Shown here piece by piece: positions 1-8,795 of a stretch of 64,000 bases of DNA. Origin of the DNA: an uncultured Bacteroidota bacterium (GTDB taxonomy: Bacteria > Bacteroidota > Bacteroidia > Flavobacteriales > Flavobacteriaceae). Under the pieces are notes generated by a model. It searched no databases, had not been told where the DNA came from, and saw only the letters and a list, made by a program, of their open reading frames with translations. How positions within the stretch are numbered: the first letter of the stretch is position 1; each line of letters opens with the position of its first letter. A program made the position numbers and the translations under genes. The DNA lies in contig CACEAZ010000006.1 in assembly GCA_902557655.1 (NCBI GenBank), positions 1-64,000 of the forward strand. Reading direction: 5' to 3'.

Positions 1-357
1 GAAGTTGGTGGAATGATGTCTTTAGATGTTGCATTTCCTAGAAATGAAAAAGAATGGTTTGAGCAATTACCTGTAGAAATTGATAAACAAATAGAGAAAA
101 AGTTTTATTACGGTCATTTATTTTGTCATGTCCAACATCAAAATTATATTTTAAAAAAAGGAGTTAATTCCGAAAAACTAAAAAAAGAAATCCTTCAAAC
201 TTATAAAATAAGAGGTGCAGAATATCCGGCAGAACATAATGTAGGACATGAGTATCAAGCCAAAACTTCATTAATAAATTTTTACAAATCACTTGATCCA
301 ACAAACACATTTAACCCAGGAATTGGAATTTCAAGCAAATTAAAAAATTGGAAATAG
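1..357 (+). CDS. dld: D-lactate dehydrogenase (quinone), C-terminal fragment cut by window edge
   Basis: The reading frame is open from base 1 (EVGGMMSLDV...), so the ATG at 13 is probably internal and the gene starts outside the window. The fragment matches the C-terminal membrane-binding part of the FAD-dependent, quinone-linked D-lactate dehydrogenase (E. coli Dld type). Diagnostic stretches are GHLFCHVQHQ, YPAEHNVGHEY and DPTNTFNPGIG, ending in the basic SKLKNWK tail. The family oxidises D-lactate to pyruvate at the inner face of the cytoplasmic membrane and passes electrons to quinone. The FAD-binding domain is not visible here. The gene ends 2 bp from the end of the convergent GH109 gene. 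Family assignment rests on recalled motif similarity and is fairly secure. Confidence 0.85.
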   Translation, partial: EVGGMMSLDVAFPRNEKEWFEQLPVEIDKQIEKKFYYGHLFCHVQHQNYILKKGVNSEKLKKEILQTYKIRGAEYPAEHNVGHEYQAKTSLINFYKSLDPTNTFNPGIGISSKLKNWK

Positions 358-359
358 TT

Positions 360-1775
360 TTAGCTAATGATTTTTAAGGGTTTTGTTTTATTCCAATTGC
401 CTCTTGTGAAATCTGGAAACTTTTGAGGAGCTCCACCGCTATTTATTGAATTTGCACTTAAAGGAGTAACAGCACTCCAAAAACATCCTTCATAGACATT
501 TTGATCGAGTGGTTCTCCATTTCTTAAGCATTCAATGATTCTATATCTCATAATAAAATCCATCCCTCCGTGGCCTACGTGATTTCTCCCACCCATTTTT
601 TCTATAAGTAACTCTAAACGTTTATTTAAGGGATGATCGTATTTTTCATATAATATTTTTAAATTATCTCCTTGAACCCAAGAATGATGATCTTTTGTAA
701 TCCCCTCAACTCCATTTTCAAGTGCAACCCTTGTTGGAAAACCAGCTAAAATTCCTTTTGTACCTTGAATTAAATTGTGTCTAGTATATGGTCTCGGACT
801 GGTTTCATCCCATTGAATCATTATGGTTCTTCCCAGATTGGTTTTTATTATTGAAGTATTCATATCCCCATTTGAATAATTTAGTTTATTCCATTTATGA
901 CTACTCTCATAATTTTTTTTCGCATATAATTTTCTCCCTAAAGATGGAGATGAATAAGAAACTAAGGAATTAAAATTATCCTCACCCCTACCTAAATTCA
1001 TATACTGAGATACTGGTCCGAGTCCGTGCGTTGGATACAAATTTCCTTTGCTCTTTGAATAATGATGTGTTCTCCATGATCCAGTTCCTCTTTCCTCTTC
1101 TTTCATTTGAAATCTAAGTTCGTGTATATATGCAGCTTCAGCATGAAGAAAATCACCAATAACTCCTTTTCTACACATATTTAAATACATAAGCTCATCT
1201 CTACCATAGTTAACATTTTCCATCATCATACAATGCTTTCTTGTTTTTTCTGAGGTGTTAACTATATCCCATAGGTCTTCAATAGATGTTGCCATAGGCA
1301 CTTCAACAAACGCATGGGCTCCACTTTTCATGGTTTCAATTGCCATAAGGGCATGATTATCCCAATTTGTTGAGATGAATACTGCATCAGGTTTAACTTC
1401 CTTAAGCATAGCTATCCATTTATCTTTATTACCTGAATAAATGGCTATATTTTTATGTCTTTTGCCGTTTCCAATCCCTTGGCAGATGATAGATGATTTT
1501 TCAGCTAAATCTTTGTAAAGATCACTTATTCCCACAACTTCAGTTCCTTCAATTGCAGCAATCTGTTTAGCATGTCCACTACCTCTTGCCCCAACTCCAA
1601 TAAAAGCAACCCTAACTATATCTAATTTTGGCGCAGAAAAGTCACCCATATATTGTGAATTGTTTTTTTTATAATCATAAGATTCAATAGAGTCATACAG
1701 GTTTACCGCATTGGATTTTAATCCTAATAATAAAGCAGATGCTGAACTTAATTTTAAAAAATCTTTTCTTTTCAT
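360..1775 (-). CDS. Gfo/Idh/MocA-family oxidoreductase, probable GH109 glycosidase
   Basis: This 471-residue protein has an N-terminal export-like segment (MKRKDFLKLSSASALLLG) with a K-R-K start rather than a clean twin-arginine motif. A Rossmann dinucleotide-binding loop follows at about residues 58-67 (FIGVGARGSG). The stretch GNLYPTHGLGPVSQYMN (about 245-260), including the His of THGLGPV, is typical of family GH109, whose characterised members are NAD-dependent alpha-N-acetylgalactosaminidases. Related Gfo/Idh/MocA proteins have other sugar substrates, so the exact substrate is inferred. It is the last gene of a nine-gene minus-strand operon, starting 4 bp after bshA. A periplasmic or outer-membrane role in amino-sugar release is plausible next to the upstream NagZ-like enzyme. 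Confidence 0.85.
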   Translation of the reverse strand: MKRKDFLKLSSASALLLGLKSNAVNLYDSIESYDYKKNNSQYMGDFSAPKLDIVRVAFIGVGARGSGHAKQIAAIEGTEVVGISDLYKDLAEKSSIICQGIGNGKRHKNIAIYSGNKDKWIAMLKEVKPDAVFISTNWDNHALMAIETMKSGAHAFVEVPMATSIEDLWDIVNTSEKTRKHCMMMENVNYGRDELMYLNMCRKGVIGDFLHAEAAYIHELRFQMKEEERGTGSWRTHHYSKSKGNLYPTHGLGPVSQYMNLGRGEDNFNSLVSYSSPSLGRKLYAKKNYESSHKWNKLNYSNGDMNTSIIKTNLGRTIMIQWDETSPRPYTRHNLIQGTKGILAGFPTRVALENGVEGITKDHHSWVQGDNLKILYEKYDHPLNKRLELLIEKMGGRNHVGHGGMDFIMRYRIIECLRNGEPLDQNVYEGCFWSAVTPLSANSINSGGAPQKFPDFTRGNWNKTKPLKIIS

Positions 1776-1779
1776 TTTA

Positions 1780-2895
1780 TTACTGGTTAATTAGATTTTT
1801 ATAAATATTCTCATAATTGGGAACTATATTGTGTATGTCAAAATCCTCAGCTCTTTTTCTTGAATTTTTTTTGAAATCGTTTAATATTTGTTCATCAGAA
1901 AGTAGATTTATAGCATCATTTATCATTTTTTCTGTATCACCTACTTTACTTAATAAACCTGAAAAATTATCTTTGTTGACTTCCGGAATTCCTCCAGTAT
2001 CAGATGAAATTACAGGCACACCTGCAGCCATAGCTTCTAGTGCAGATAGACCGAAACTCTCAATTTCTGAAGGAAGTAAAAATAAATCACTGAATGACAA
2101 AATTTTATTTGTTTCATTACTTTTTCCGAAAAATACCACCTTGTCCTTGATTCCCAAAGATTTTACTTTTTTTTCAGCTTTCTTTTTTTCAGGCCCATCC
2201 CCAATCATAAATAATTTTGATTTGATTTTTTTATTAATCCCATAAAATATATCAATAACATCATTAATTCTCTTAACCTTTCTAAAATTACTTACATGTG
2301 TAATTATTTTATCAGTTGAACTTATCAAATTTTTTTTTGAATTTTTATATGTGTATTTATCTAAGTTGACAAAGTTTGGAATGACTTTTATGTCGTTTGA
2401 AATATTAAATAATTTTAATGTGTCTTCCTTTAAACTTTTTGAAACAGCTGTTACAAAATCAGAATTATTAATACTAAATTCTACTGCAGTTTTGTATGAA
2501 GGATGGCTACCGACAAGAGTAATGTCTGTTCCGTGTAATGTTGTAACGATTGGTATTTCAATATTTTGATCTTTAAGCATCTTTTTTGCCATATAGGCAG
2601 CATAGGCATGTGGTATTGCATAATGAACATGCATTATATCTATCTCATATTTCTTAACCATTTCAACTAGCTTTGATGATAAGGCTAATTCATAAGGAGG
2701 GTAATGAAATAAAGGATAATCTGGTACATTAACTTCGTGATAATGTACATTATTATCAAGTAATTCAAGCTTAACAGGTTGATTATAAGTTATAAAATGA
2801 ATTTCATAACCTTTTTTAGAAAGTTCAATTCCTAATTCCGTCGCTAAAACACCGCTACCCCCGAATGTAGGATAGCAAACTATTCCTATTACCAT
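1780..2895 (-). CDS. bshA: N-acetyl-alpha-D-glucosaminyl L-malate synthase (bacillithiol synthesis)
   Basis: This 371-residue GT4-fold glycosyltransferase transfers N-acetylglucosamine from UDP-GlcNAc to L-malate, the first step of bacillithiol synthesis in the cytosol. The N-terminus has the BshA-specific IGIVCYPTFGGSGVLATELG, followed by HVHYAIPHAYAA. The C-terminal half holds the GT4 nucleotide-sugar site with the paired-glutamate pattern ESFGLSALEAMAAGVPVISS and TGGIPEV. Length and motifs match the family throughout. It starts 2 bp downstream of the GH3/beta-lactamase gene, so it is probably co-transcribed with it. bshB and bshC are not in the window, so a working bacillithiol pathway is inferred only. 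Confidence 0.93.
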   Translation of the reverse strand: MVIGIVCYPTFGGSGVLATELGIELSKKGYEIHFITYNQPVKLELLDNNVHYHEVNVPDYPLFHYPPYELALSSKLVEMVKKYEIDIMHVHYAIPHAYAAYMAKKMLKDQNIEIPIVTTLHGTDITLVGSHPSYKTAVEFSINNSDFVTAVSKSLKEDTLKLFNISNDIKVIPNFVNLDKYTYKNSKKNLISSTDKIITHVSNFRKVKRINDVIDIFYGINKKIKSKLFMIGDGPEKKKAEKKVKSLGIKDKVVFFGKSNETNKILSFSDLFLLPSEIESFGLSALEAMAAGVPVISSDTGGIPEVNKDNFSGLLSKVGDTEKMINDAINLLSDEQILNDFKKNSRKRAEDFDIHNIVPNYENIYKNLINQ

Positions 2896-2897
2896 AT

Positions 2898-5810
2898 TTA
2901 TTCAATTATTGAGTTATATATGATTCTTTGTATTTCACTTCTAATATTTTCTTTAACAAGCTTTGATTGACTAGCTGTTTCACCACCTGGATACGATCTG
3001 TTTGATAGGAATACATAAACAATTTCTTTTTCTGGATCTGCCCAAGCAAATGTACCTGTCCATCCAGAATGACCAAAACTACTCATTGATACACAACCAC
3101 AGGTTGGACCATCGTCCTCTAATTGGGGTTTATCAAAACCTACTCCTCTTCTATTATCCTTATCACAATAATAACAATTATTAAACAAATTAATAGTTTC
3201 AGGTTTTAAAATTTGCTGATCAGCATAATTACCATTTTGCAAATACATTTGCATTACTTTAGCAACATTATTAGCATTCCCAAAAAGGCCTGCGTGAGAT
3301 GAAACACCTCCAAGCATAGCCGCAGCCATATCATGAACATATCCGCTAATTTCTTTATATCTAAAATATTCGTCAATTTCGGTGGGAGCTATATTTTTTG
3401 ATGAATATTTTAAAGTTGGATTATAATCTAATTTAATTCCAAGTTTTTGAAATATTAAATTGTCAATTATTTTATCCAAACTCTGCGAATAATGATTTTC
3501 TATGAATTCTTGTATTATCAGGTATGATAAGTCACTATACTTGTATTTTTTACTTAGTAAATCACTGTCTTTAATTATATTTCTTATAGTATCAGTATAA
3601 TCGGATCTCAAGAATAAATCTGGTGCAACTTTAACTGAATTTATTTTTGTTTTTTTGAATGTATAATATTCACTGGAAGGTTTTAAATTTTCATCTAACG
3701 TCAGCTTATAAAATGGTATCCAAGCTTGAAGTGAGGCGTTTCCAGACAAAAGTTCTTTTATTGAAATTTCCGCCTTATTAGAATCTTTATATCTTGGAAT
3801 AATTTCTTTTAGTCTTGTTTCAAGGGAAATCACTCCTTCTTCAACCAATTTCATGACAATCGGAGTAGTTACAAGAATCTTTGTAAGTGAGGCTAAATCA
3901 TAAATCGTGTTATTATTTACATTCAAATTTTCATTATATCTGAGTTTACCAAATGATTTTTCATAAATAATTTTCGAGTTTTTAGCAACCAAAATTTGAG
4001 CACCTGGTGTCATTTCATTATCAATTGCATATTCAATTATAGAATCTATTTTTGACAGTTTTATTGCATCAACCCCTACAGATTTTGGATCTCCATAACT
4101 TAATATATTAATCTTATCCAGTATTATGCCATCCCCTTCTTTAAATGATTCGTTAATTGTTACAGGTAAAATTCCTTTTACTGATTTTGCCCCATATATT
4201 TGCTGAGCTATTGTCTTTTGAAATTCCTGATTATTTTGAAAACCTACTAAAATTGAATTGTATGAATTTAAATTAAGCTGATTTAACATATAGGGATTGG
4301 TAAAAGATACTAGTATCTTTTTCTTATGCTGGTTAATAATTTTAAGCATTTCCAAATCAATTGAAGAAAACTTTTTATTCATATTCTCCCACGGAGTATT
4401 TGATTTAATGTGTATACTAACAATTATTGTTTCATAATTATTGACTATATCATTTAATTCATTTTCATCAATATCTTGTATTTTTACACTATTTAAATCC
4501 TTATATTTATTTAGGTAATTGTTAAACGCACTACCCTTATCATTACCAAACTGTAAGTTTATAACTTTATTAGATTTTGGTTTTAACGGAAGTAAATTGT
4601 TTTGATTTTTTATCAGTACAGGAATATTTTCTATTGAAGTATTTATTAAATTTCTAGAGGAAAATTTATTAAGATCATTTACAAGATTAAATTCTTCTAT
4701 GGGTTGATAATTGTTTAACCCTACTTTATATTTTGCCATTAATATTTTTCTTACAGATCTTGAGAGCCTCTCTTCGCTTATAGTACCTTTTTTATAAGCC
4801 TTCTTGATTGATTTTATACCTTTACTTATATCTGAAGACATCAAAAGAATATCATTTCCAGCTAAAAATGCCAAAAGATCAACATTCTTCTTTGTGAAAT
4901 TTGACACACCCTTCATCTCTAATGCATCTGTGATAATAAGCCCTTTAAACTTTAGTTTTTTAATTAATATTTTCTCGATAATATTTTTTGATAATGTTGA
5001 GGGTAGCATTTTCTCCTTTTCAAGTGAAGGAACGTTAAGATGTGCTACCATAATTGCTGACAATCCATTTTTAATTAATTGTTTGTAGGGGTACAATTCA
5101 ACTTCATTGATTCTTTTTTTACTAAAATCAATAGTTGGAAGAGTTAAATGTGAATCTTTTGATGTGTCTCCATGCCCTGGAAAGTGTTTAGCTGTGGCTA
5201 AAATGTTTTTTGATTGAATACCCTTTGTAAAACTTATTCCTTTTTTAGAAACGTTTATTTTATTTTCTCCGTAAGAACGATTTCCAATGATAGGATTTTT
5301 TGGATTAGTATTAATATCTACAACCGGTGCAAAATTCATATGAATACCTAATCTGTTAAATTGTACACCAATCTCTTCCCCTATTTTTTCTAAAATCAAA
5401 TCATTTTTAATTGCACCTAAACTCATATTCCAAGGGAAATTTGGGACAGAATCTAATCTCATCCCTGTACCCCACTCGCCATCGATACTAATCATTAAAG
5501 GTATATCGGAGGATTTTTGAAATTTATTTGTAAGATTTACCTGAATAGATGGGTTTCCTGTAGAGAAGATTATACCACCTATCTTGTGATTATTTATATC
5601 GTCTAATATCTTTTTTGAATTATTTTCTTTCCTTGATGTGGCTTGAACAAAAAACAGTTGTCCAATTTTCTCATCTATTGATAGGTTGTTATAAATTGAA
5701 TCCACCCATTTACTTTGATCTAAAAAATCTTTTGACATTAGAGGGTCTAAAGTCTGAGATTCAAGCTTAAAAAAAACTAAACAAATAATAAAAACTAATA
5801 AACGATTCAT
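2898..5810 (-). CDS. NagZ-like GH3 glycosidase fused to a beta-lactamase-type serine hydrolase
   Basis: The ORF track starts at 5831, but I chose the ATG at 5810. It overlaps the upstream stop as ATGA and begins a good signal peptide (MNRLLVFIICLVFFKLESQT), giving about 970 residues. The first part is a family-3 beta-N-acetylhexosaminidase domain with the NagZ His/Asp dyad loop KHFPGHGDTSKDSH and the nucleophile context IITDALEMKG. A GH3 C-terminal-like region follows. The last roughly 380 residues are a class-C-type beta-lactamase/transpeptidase-like domain with SxxK in DLASLTKI, a YSD motif (YKYSDLSY) in place of YxN, and HSG in FGHSGWTG. Active sites look intact in both halves. The known logic is peptidoglycan turnover in the periplasm; the serine-hydrolase substrate is unknown. 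Related fusions occur in other Bacteroidota. Confidence 0.9.
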   Translation of the reverse strand: MNRLLVFIICLVFFKLESQTLDPLMSKDFLDQSKWVDSIYNNLSIDEKIGQLFFVQATSRKENNSKKILDDINNHKIGGIIFSTGNPSIQVNLTNKFQKSSDIPLMISIDGEWGTGMRLDSVPNFPWNMSLGAIKNDLILEKIGEEIGVQFNRLGIHMNFAPVVDINTNPKNPIIGNRSYGENKINVSKKGISFTKGIQSKNILATAKHFPGHGDTSKDSHLTLPTIDFSKKRINEVELYPYKQLIKNGLSAIMVAHLNVPSLEKEKMLPSTLSKNIIEKILIKKLKFKGLIITDALEMKGVSNFTKKNVDLLAFLAGNDILLMSSDISKGIKSIKKAYKKGTISEERLSRSVRKILMAKYKVGLNNYQPIEEFNLVNDLNKFSSRNLINTSIENIPVLIKNQNNLLPLKPKSNKVINLQFGNDKGSAFNNYLNKYKDLNSVKIQDIDENELNDIVNNYETIIVSIHIKSNTPWENMNKKFSSIDLEMLKIINQHKKKILVSFTNPYMLNQLNLNSYNSILVGFQNNQEFQKTIAQQIYGAKSVKGILPVTINESFKEGDGIILDKINILSYGDPKSVGVDAIKLSKIDSIIEYAIDNEMTPGAQILVAKNSKIIYEKSFGKLRYNENLNVNNNTIYDLASLTKILVTTPIVMKLVEEGVISLETRLKEIIPRYKDSNKAEISIKELLSGNASLQAWIPFYKLTLDENLKPSSEYYTFKKTKINSVKVAPDLFLRSDYTDTIRNIIKDSDLLSKKYKYSDLSYLIIQEFIENHYSQSLDKIIDNLIFQKLGIKLDYNPTLKYSSKNIAPTEIDEYFRYKEISGYVHDMAAAMLGGVSSHAGLFGNANNVAKVMQMYLQNGNYADQQILKPETINLFNNCYYCDKDNRRGVGFDKPQLEDDGPTCGCVSMSSFGHSGWTGTFAWADPEKEIVYVFLSNRSYPGGETASQSKLVKENIRSEIQRIIYNSIIE

Positions 5811-6289
5811 TTCAAGTATTTTTTGTGCCAACTTTCTCTGACATCAACATTCCAATTATGATTTAATTCAAAGATATTTTTAACCAAGTTGTTAAAAACC
5901 ATTAATTCTTGATTATTTTCTAGACTTTTACAAAGGATTTTAAAATCATTAAGATGCTTTGTTTGAATTTCATCATTTAAAATATATTTAACGTGTAGTT
6001 TATCCATCAACTGTAAGTCAAATAAACATTCAAGTTCCTTAATAAATTTAATAAGCGAATCAATTGAGCACCCAGAAACCAAATTACTTTCATCAGCAGC
6101 TATTATAATAAATGTATTATTTCTAATTTCAAATGAAGATTTGAAATTCATTTGGTGTGATTTCCAATTATCTAGAAACAATTTTAATTTAGATTTGATC
6201 TTTTCAATAGTTGTGTTATCAATCATTTGTATTGACTGAAAAATCCAGACTCTTGAATCCTTACTTAACGATTTAAAATCAACAAACAT
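5807..6289 (-). CDS. Conserved Bacteroidota protein of unknown function (often mislabelled ABC transporter ATPase)
   Basis: This 160-residue soluble protein has no signal peptide or membrane segment. It resembles a short family widespread in Bacteroidota that databases often label 'ABC transporter ATPase'. That label is not supported here: there is no Walker A, Walker B or ABC signature. Recognisable family features are the N-terminal SRVWIFQS, the central NTFIIIAADE, and SGCSIDSLIKFIKEL, with a conserved Cys in GCSID. It abuts the CCG-domain Fe-S gene upstream with no gap and overlaps the GH3 start by 4 bp, so it is translated within the operon. The conserved position beside the Fe-S pair hints at a role with it, but no function can be assigned. 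Confidence 0.85.
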   Translation of the reverse strand: MFVDFKSLSKDSRVWIFQSIQMIDNTTIEKIKSKLKLFLDNWKSHQMNFKSSFEIRNNTFIIIAADESNLVSGCSIDSLIKFIKELECLFDLQLMDKLHVKYILNDEIQTKHLNDFKILCKSLENNQELMVFNNLVKNIFELNHNWNVDVRESWHKKYLK

Positions 6290-7078
6290 CTATAAATCTT
6301 TTGCCTTAACGATTAGTTCCGCAATATCCATAACTTCAACTTTATCCTCATTTTCAAATGATTTGGTGCCATCTGTTAACATTGTATTACAAAAAGGACA
6401 TCCGGTGGCAACAATTTTTGCAGAATTATTTTTTATTTCTTCTGCCCGTTCTATATTAATTTCTTTTTCTCCTTTTTCAGATTCCTTGAACATTTGTGCG
6501 CCTCCAGCACCACAGCATAATGCTTTTGATTTACATCTTTTTAGTTCAGATAATTCAGCATCAATTTTTTTTATAAGATTTCTAGGCGCATTATACTCAT
6601 TATTTGCTCTTCCTAAAAAACAAGGATCATGATATGTTATTTTTTTTCCTTTATAGGATCCCCCTTCTATAGAGAATCTATTATCATCCAATAGTTTATT
6701 AATAAATTGTGTGTGGTGATAAACTTCATAACTTCCGCCTAAGTCTGGATATTCGTTTTTTAAAGTGTTAAAACAGTGAGGACATGTTGTTACTATTGTT
6801 TTAATATCAAAAGAATTTAGAATTTCAATATTTGACATGGCTTGCATTTGAAAAAGAAATTCATTCCCTGCTCTCTTGGCTGGATCTCCCGTACATGACT
6901 CATCTTTGCCTAATACTCCAAAACTAATATTTGCAGAATTCAGAATTTTCACAAATGCTTTTGTAATCCTTTTAGCTCTGTCGTCAAAACTACCGGCACA
7001 TCCAACCCAAAATAAAATTTCAGGGGAAGTACCCTCATTTTGAAATTCTTCAATTGTTTTAATTTTTAACTCAATCAT
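6290..7078 (-). CDS. CCG-domain (heterodisulfide reductase-like) Fe-S protein
   Basis: This 262-residue cytoplasmic protein has two cysteine-rich CCG-type domains as in HdrB/HdrD, GlpC and GlcF/LutA families. Visible motifs are CPHCFNTL, the DPCFLGR cysteine, CCGAGGAQMF and CPFCNTML. Such domains bind a non-cubane or [4Fe-4S] cluster and pass electrons to thiol/disulfide or quinone partners. It starts 8 bp inside the HAD phosphatase gene and is one gene away from a membrane Fe-S protein with cytochrome-b-like helices. Together these look like a split HdrDE-type or GlpC-type membrane electron-transfer module. No catalytic dehydrogenase subunit lies beside it, so donor and acceptor are unknown. 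Confidence 0.9.
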   Translation of the reverse strand: MIELKIKTIEEFQNEGTSPEILFWVGCAGSFDDRAKRITKAFVKILNSANISFGVLGKDESCTGDPAKRAGNEFLFQMQAMSNIEILNSFDIKTIVTTCPHCFNTLKNEYPDLGGSYEVYHHTQFINKLLDDNRFSIEGGSYKGKKITYHDPCFLGRANNEYNAPRNLIKKIDAELSELKRCKSKALCCGAGGAQMFKESEKGEKEINIERAEEIKNNSAKIVATGCPFCNTMLTDGTKSFENEDKVEVMDIAELIVKAKDL

Positions 7079-7508
7079 CTTTAAAAACTTCGATTGTGAC
7101 TTCTTTCTTTATTAAATCTCCAAATGTTCCATTATATCTAGTAGCTTTAACTAAGTGATTATCTATCCAATGATAATTTCCTCCTCTTGGTTTACCCATT
7201 AGTAAAGAATGGTATTTAAATCCGTGTTCTCTTAACCAATTTTCAGTGACTATTCTGTGTTCCTCTACCCTAGAGGTGAAGAAACATATCATATGCCCCT
7301 CATTATACCATCTATTACAAGTCTCTAGAGCATCATCAAAGGGTAAGCAAGTAGCCATTCTTTCCGGTTCCTCATTTGGCACATCTTCTGTTATTGTTCC
7401 ATCAATGTCAATCAAATAATTTTTAACTCCCTCAGGCAGAACAGGACTAATTTTTTGACCTGATTCAACTTTTTCATGTAAAATTTTGTCTATCTCTTCT
7501 CTATTCAT
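7071..7508 (-). CDS. Small HAD-superfamily phosphatase (often annotated phosphoheptose isomerase)
   Basis: This 145-residue protein carries the HAD nucleophile loop as DIDGTI (Asp-x-Asp), the motif II Ser/Thr in FFTSR, and the acidic motif III region (WIDN). The cap is minimal, so substrates may be large or phosphosugars. Relatives in Bacteroidota are often called phosphoheptose isomerase, but the sequence shows a HAD hydrolase fold and no SIS domain. It sits between the two Fe-S genes, 6 bp after the membrane one and overlapping the CCG gene by 8 bp. Its substrate is unknown. A role in an LPS or capsule precursor step would fit the envelope genes in the operon, but that is inference. Confidence 0.85.
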   Translation of the reverse strand: MNREEIDKILHEKVESGQKISPVLPEGVKNYLIDIDGTITEDVPNEEPERMATCLPFDDALETCNRWYNEGHMICFFTSRVEEHRIVTENWLREHGFKYHSLLMGKPRGGNYHWIDNHLVKATRYNGTFGDLIKKEVTIEVFKDD

Positions 7509-7514
7509 AATTTT

Positions 7515-8795
7515 TTATTCATTCCAATTTAATCTGTCTTGTTGATTATAGGGCCATGGGGCTCCATTATTCTCAATATTGTTCATCATATTATTTAACT
7601 CAACTGGAGCCGATGATTCCTCCATTATTAAATTCCTTCTCATATCCATGATTATAGACAAGGGATTTATACTGATTGGGCATTCTTCAACACACGCATT
7701 ACATGATGTGCAAGCCCACAATTCTTCTTTAGAAATGTATTCTCCTAATAGTTTTTTATTATCCTCAATAAAGGAGCCATTCCTGTCTATGTTTTTACCA
7801 AATTCTTCAACTCTGTCTCTGGTTTCCATCATTATCTTTCTGGGAGACAATTTTTTTCCAGTGATATTTGCAGGGCAAACACTTGTACATCTACCACACT
7901 CTGTACATGAATAAGCATTTAAAATCTGTAACCATGATAAATCTGTAACATCAGAAACTCCAAACTTTATATCCTCATTAGTTTCTGGTTCGACAGCTTT
8001 ACCCATCATAATATTAACCTCATTTGTAACGGTTTTCATATTATTTAGTTTTCCTGAATTTGATATAGATCCGTAAAAAGTGTTTGGAAAGGCAAGAATA
8101 ATGTGCAGATGTTTTGAATAATATAAATAGTTGAGAAAAATTAATATACCAATAATATGGAGCCACCAAAAAGATCTTTCTAGATAATATAATGTTTGAT
8201 CAGAAAAACCCTCAAAAAATGGAAATATAAGACCGCTTACAATATTTCCATTGTTCATCATTTGAAACTCAACATCTGTAGCATTCATTAAGAGAAATAA
8301 ACTCATCAATATTATTTCAAAATATAAGATTAAATCGGCATCAAGCTTTGGCCACCCCACCATTTTATTTTCAAAAAATCTTTTGATTTTTACAATATTT
8401 CTTCTGGTCCAAAAAATAATTACTGCGATCAAAACAAGCACAGCAAAAATTTCAAATAAACCAATTAAAACTCCGTATAAGAAACCTATGGATGAAAATA
8501 TTCTATGAGTCCCAAAAACTCCATCTATTACTATTTCTATAAGTTCAATATTTATTATAATAAAACCTAGATAAACAATTATGTGAAGTAATCCAGCAAT
8601 AGGTCTACTTACCATTTTGGATTGACCCAGAGCTATTCTAGCCATATTTTTCCACCTCTGAGGCTTATTAGTTATTGGATCTGTTTTACCCTTGCCTAAA
8701 TTTATATTTCTTCTTAATCTTTTTAGATTTCTAATGAAAAAAGCTAATGATGATATCAAAAGAGCAGAAAAAATTATGTTTGGAATATATTGCAA
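7515..8795 (-). CDS. Membrane (Fe-S) oxidoreductase with cytochrome-b-like helices and ferredoxin domain
   Basis: This 426-residue protein has an N-terminal half with several hydrophobic helices, including a NarI/HdrE-like region (GLLHIIVYLGFIIINIE, FWWLHIIGILIFLNYLYY). The C-terminal soluble ferredoxin domain has two [4Fe-4S] motifs, CTECGRCTSVCP and CTSCNACVEECP. The His residues in the helices could ligate heme b. It is probably the membrane partner of the CCG protein two genes downstream, exchanging electrons between quinone and an unknown soluble redox pair. It abuts the mlaD-like gene directly (stop at 8796, start at 8795), so translational coupling is likely. Confidence 0.9.
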   Translation of the reverse strand: MQYIPNIIFSALLISSLAFFIRNLKRLRRNINLGKGKTDPITNKPQRWKNMARIALGQSKMVSRPIAGLLHIIVYLGFIIINIELIEIVIDGVFGTHRIFSSIGFLYGVLIGLFEIFAVLVLIAVIIFWTRRNIVKIKRFFENKMVGWPKLDADLILYFEIILMSLFLLMNATDVEFQMMNNGNIVSGLIFPFFEGFSDQTLYYLERSFWWLHIIGILIFLNYLYYSKHLHIILAFPNTFYGSISNSGKLNNMKTVTNEVNIMMGKAVEPETNEDIKFGVSDVTDLSWLQILNAYSCTECGRCTSVCPANITGKKLSPRKIMMETRDRVEEFGKNIDRNGSFIEDNKKLLGEYISKEELWACTSCNACVEECPISINPLSIIMDMRRNLIMEESSAPVELNNMMNNIENNGAPWPYNQQDRLNWNE

